Shown: positions 5,577 to 5,812 of the stretch, in pieces | How positions within the stretch are numbered: position 1 is the stretch's first letter | Layout of the letters: the number at the start of each line of letters is the position of its first letter | NCBI GenBank assembly: GCA_018895675.1 | Contig: JAHIOG010000349.1 | Location: 1-5,812 of the forward strand | Reading direction: 5' to 3' | DNA length: 5,812 nucleotides | Origin: a bacterium | GTDB taxonomy: Bacteria > Fidelibacterota > UBA2242 | Program-made: the position numbers and the translations under genes | The notes under the pieces: generated by a model | What the model saw: only the letters and a program-made list of their open reading frames with translations | What the model was told of the DNA's origin: nothing | Databases searched by the model: none

Positions 5577-5731
5577 GTGTCTGTCCGTAAACTATGAAAT
5601 CTTGAGTTAAGTTTGCTTTAGCTGACTTGACTTAAGTTTTCTAACTCATTGAAATAAATCAACTTAACTCAAGACTATCGCCTTAAGTCAAGTTTCCATT
5701 TATCGAAAAAACCGACATTACGGATAGACTC
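5577..5731. mobile_element. MITE-like 155-bp element with terminal inverted repeats and target duplication
   Basis: The ends GTGTCTGTCCGTAA (5577-5590) and TTACGGATAGACTC (5718-5731) are inverted copies matching at 12 of 14 positions. They are flanked by an identical TAAATA on both sides (5571-5576 and 5732-5737), as expected for a target-site duplication. The 155-bp interior has no meaningful coding capacity but is full of inverted repeats. Together these are the marks of a non-autonomous miniature transposable element mobilised by a transposase encoded elsewhere. I cannot assign the parent insertion-sequence family from memory. The element sits just past the gdhA terminator and does not disturb the gene. 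Confidence 0.7.
5600..5693. repeat. Four copies of CTTGA(G/C)TTAAG in crossing inverted pairs
   Basis: TCTTGAGTTAAGTT (5600-5613) pairs perfectly with AACTTAACTCAAGA (5661-5674). ACTTGACTTAAG (5625-5636) pairs perfectly with CTTAAGTCAAGT (5682-5693). The order A-B-A'-B' means the two perfect pairings cross, as in a pseudoknot. The nested alternatives A-B' and B-A' are possible with one mismatch each. Confidence 0.85.
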
Positions 5732-5747
5732 TAAATAGAATTTGCTA

Positions 5748-5810
5748 TCAGGTATCTTTCCCTTTGTAAATAACGGCAATGCCATGTTTTCCGTCCATTT
5801 TGATTGTTAA
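5748..5810 (-). CDS. 3' end of a reverse-strand gene, cut by the window edge
   Basis: Reading leftward from 5810, the frame is open for 20 codons to TGA at 5748-5750. It gives ...KMDGKHGIAVIYKGKDT with a natural-looking residue mix. The start lies beyond the right edge, so the function cannot be judged. If real, the gene converges on gdhA, and the MITE-like element and the gdhA terminator lie between them. The open stretch is short enough to occur by chance. Confidence 0.35.
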   Translation of the reverse strand, partial: LTIKMDGKHGIAVIYKGKDT

Positions 5811-5812
5811 TG

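Overview
The window looks like chromosomal DNA of a fermentative or anaerobic bacterium, most likely Bacteroidota. This is an inference from the AT-rich spacers, the gene set and the style of the proteins; no marker gene is present to prove it. Two well-supported metabolic transcription units lie on the + strand. They are surrounded by unusually repeat-rich, partly decayed spacer DNA.

Layout: 1-298 holds no convincing gene. It has a ribosome-binding site pointing left out of the window and an AT-rich dyad. 299-774 is a small membrane-anchored protein of unknown function that appears split by a 2-base frameshift. 775-1447 is a long spacer with a GC-rich cluster of hairpins, a nine-unit tandem octamer array (CTCCATTT-like), a direct repeat and one copy of a short dispersed repeat. 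1448-3797 is a two-gene operon for NfnA and NfnB, the two subunits of the electron-bifurcating NADH-dependent reduced ferredoxin:NADP+ oxidoreductase. 3798-4158 is a spacer with a second copy of the dispersed repeat and a 9-bp-arm inverted repeat close to the next gene. 4159-5502 is a hexameric-type glutamate dehydrogenase (gdhA), closed by a clear intrinsic terminator. 5571-5737 is a 155-bp non-coding element with terminal inverted repeats and a 6-bp target duplication (MITE-like). The last 60 or so bases look like the 3' end of a reverse-strand gene.

The genes fit together metabolically. Nfn exchanges electrons among NADH, ferredoxin and NADPH, and glutamate dehydrogenase uses a nicotinamide coenzyme to fix or release ammonia on 2-oxoglutarate/glutamate. 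NfnB resembles the glutamate synthase small subunit and is often misnamed as such, but no glutamate synthase large subunit is present here. The adjacency to gdhA should not be read as a GOGAT locus.

The most unusual material is non-coding: the MITE-like element with four copies of an 11-bp motif in a crossing (pseudoknot-type) arrangement, the GC-rich hairpin cluster, and the perfect dyad in front of gdhA.
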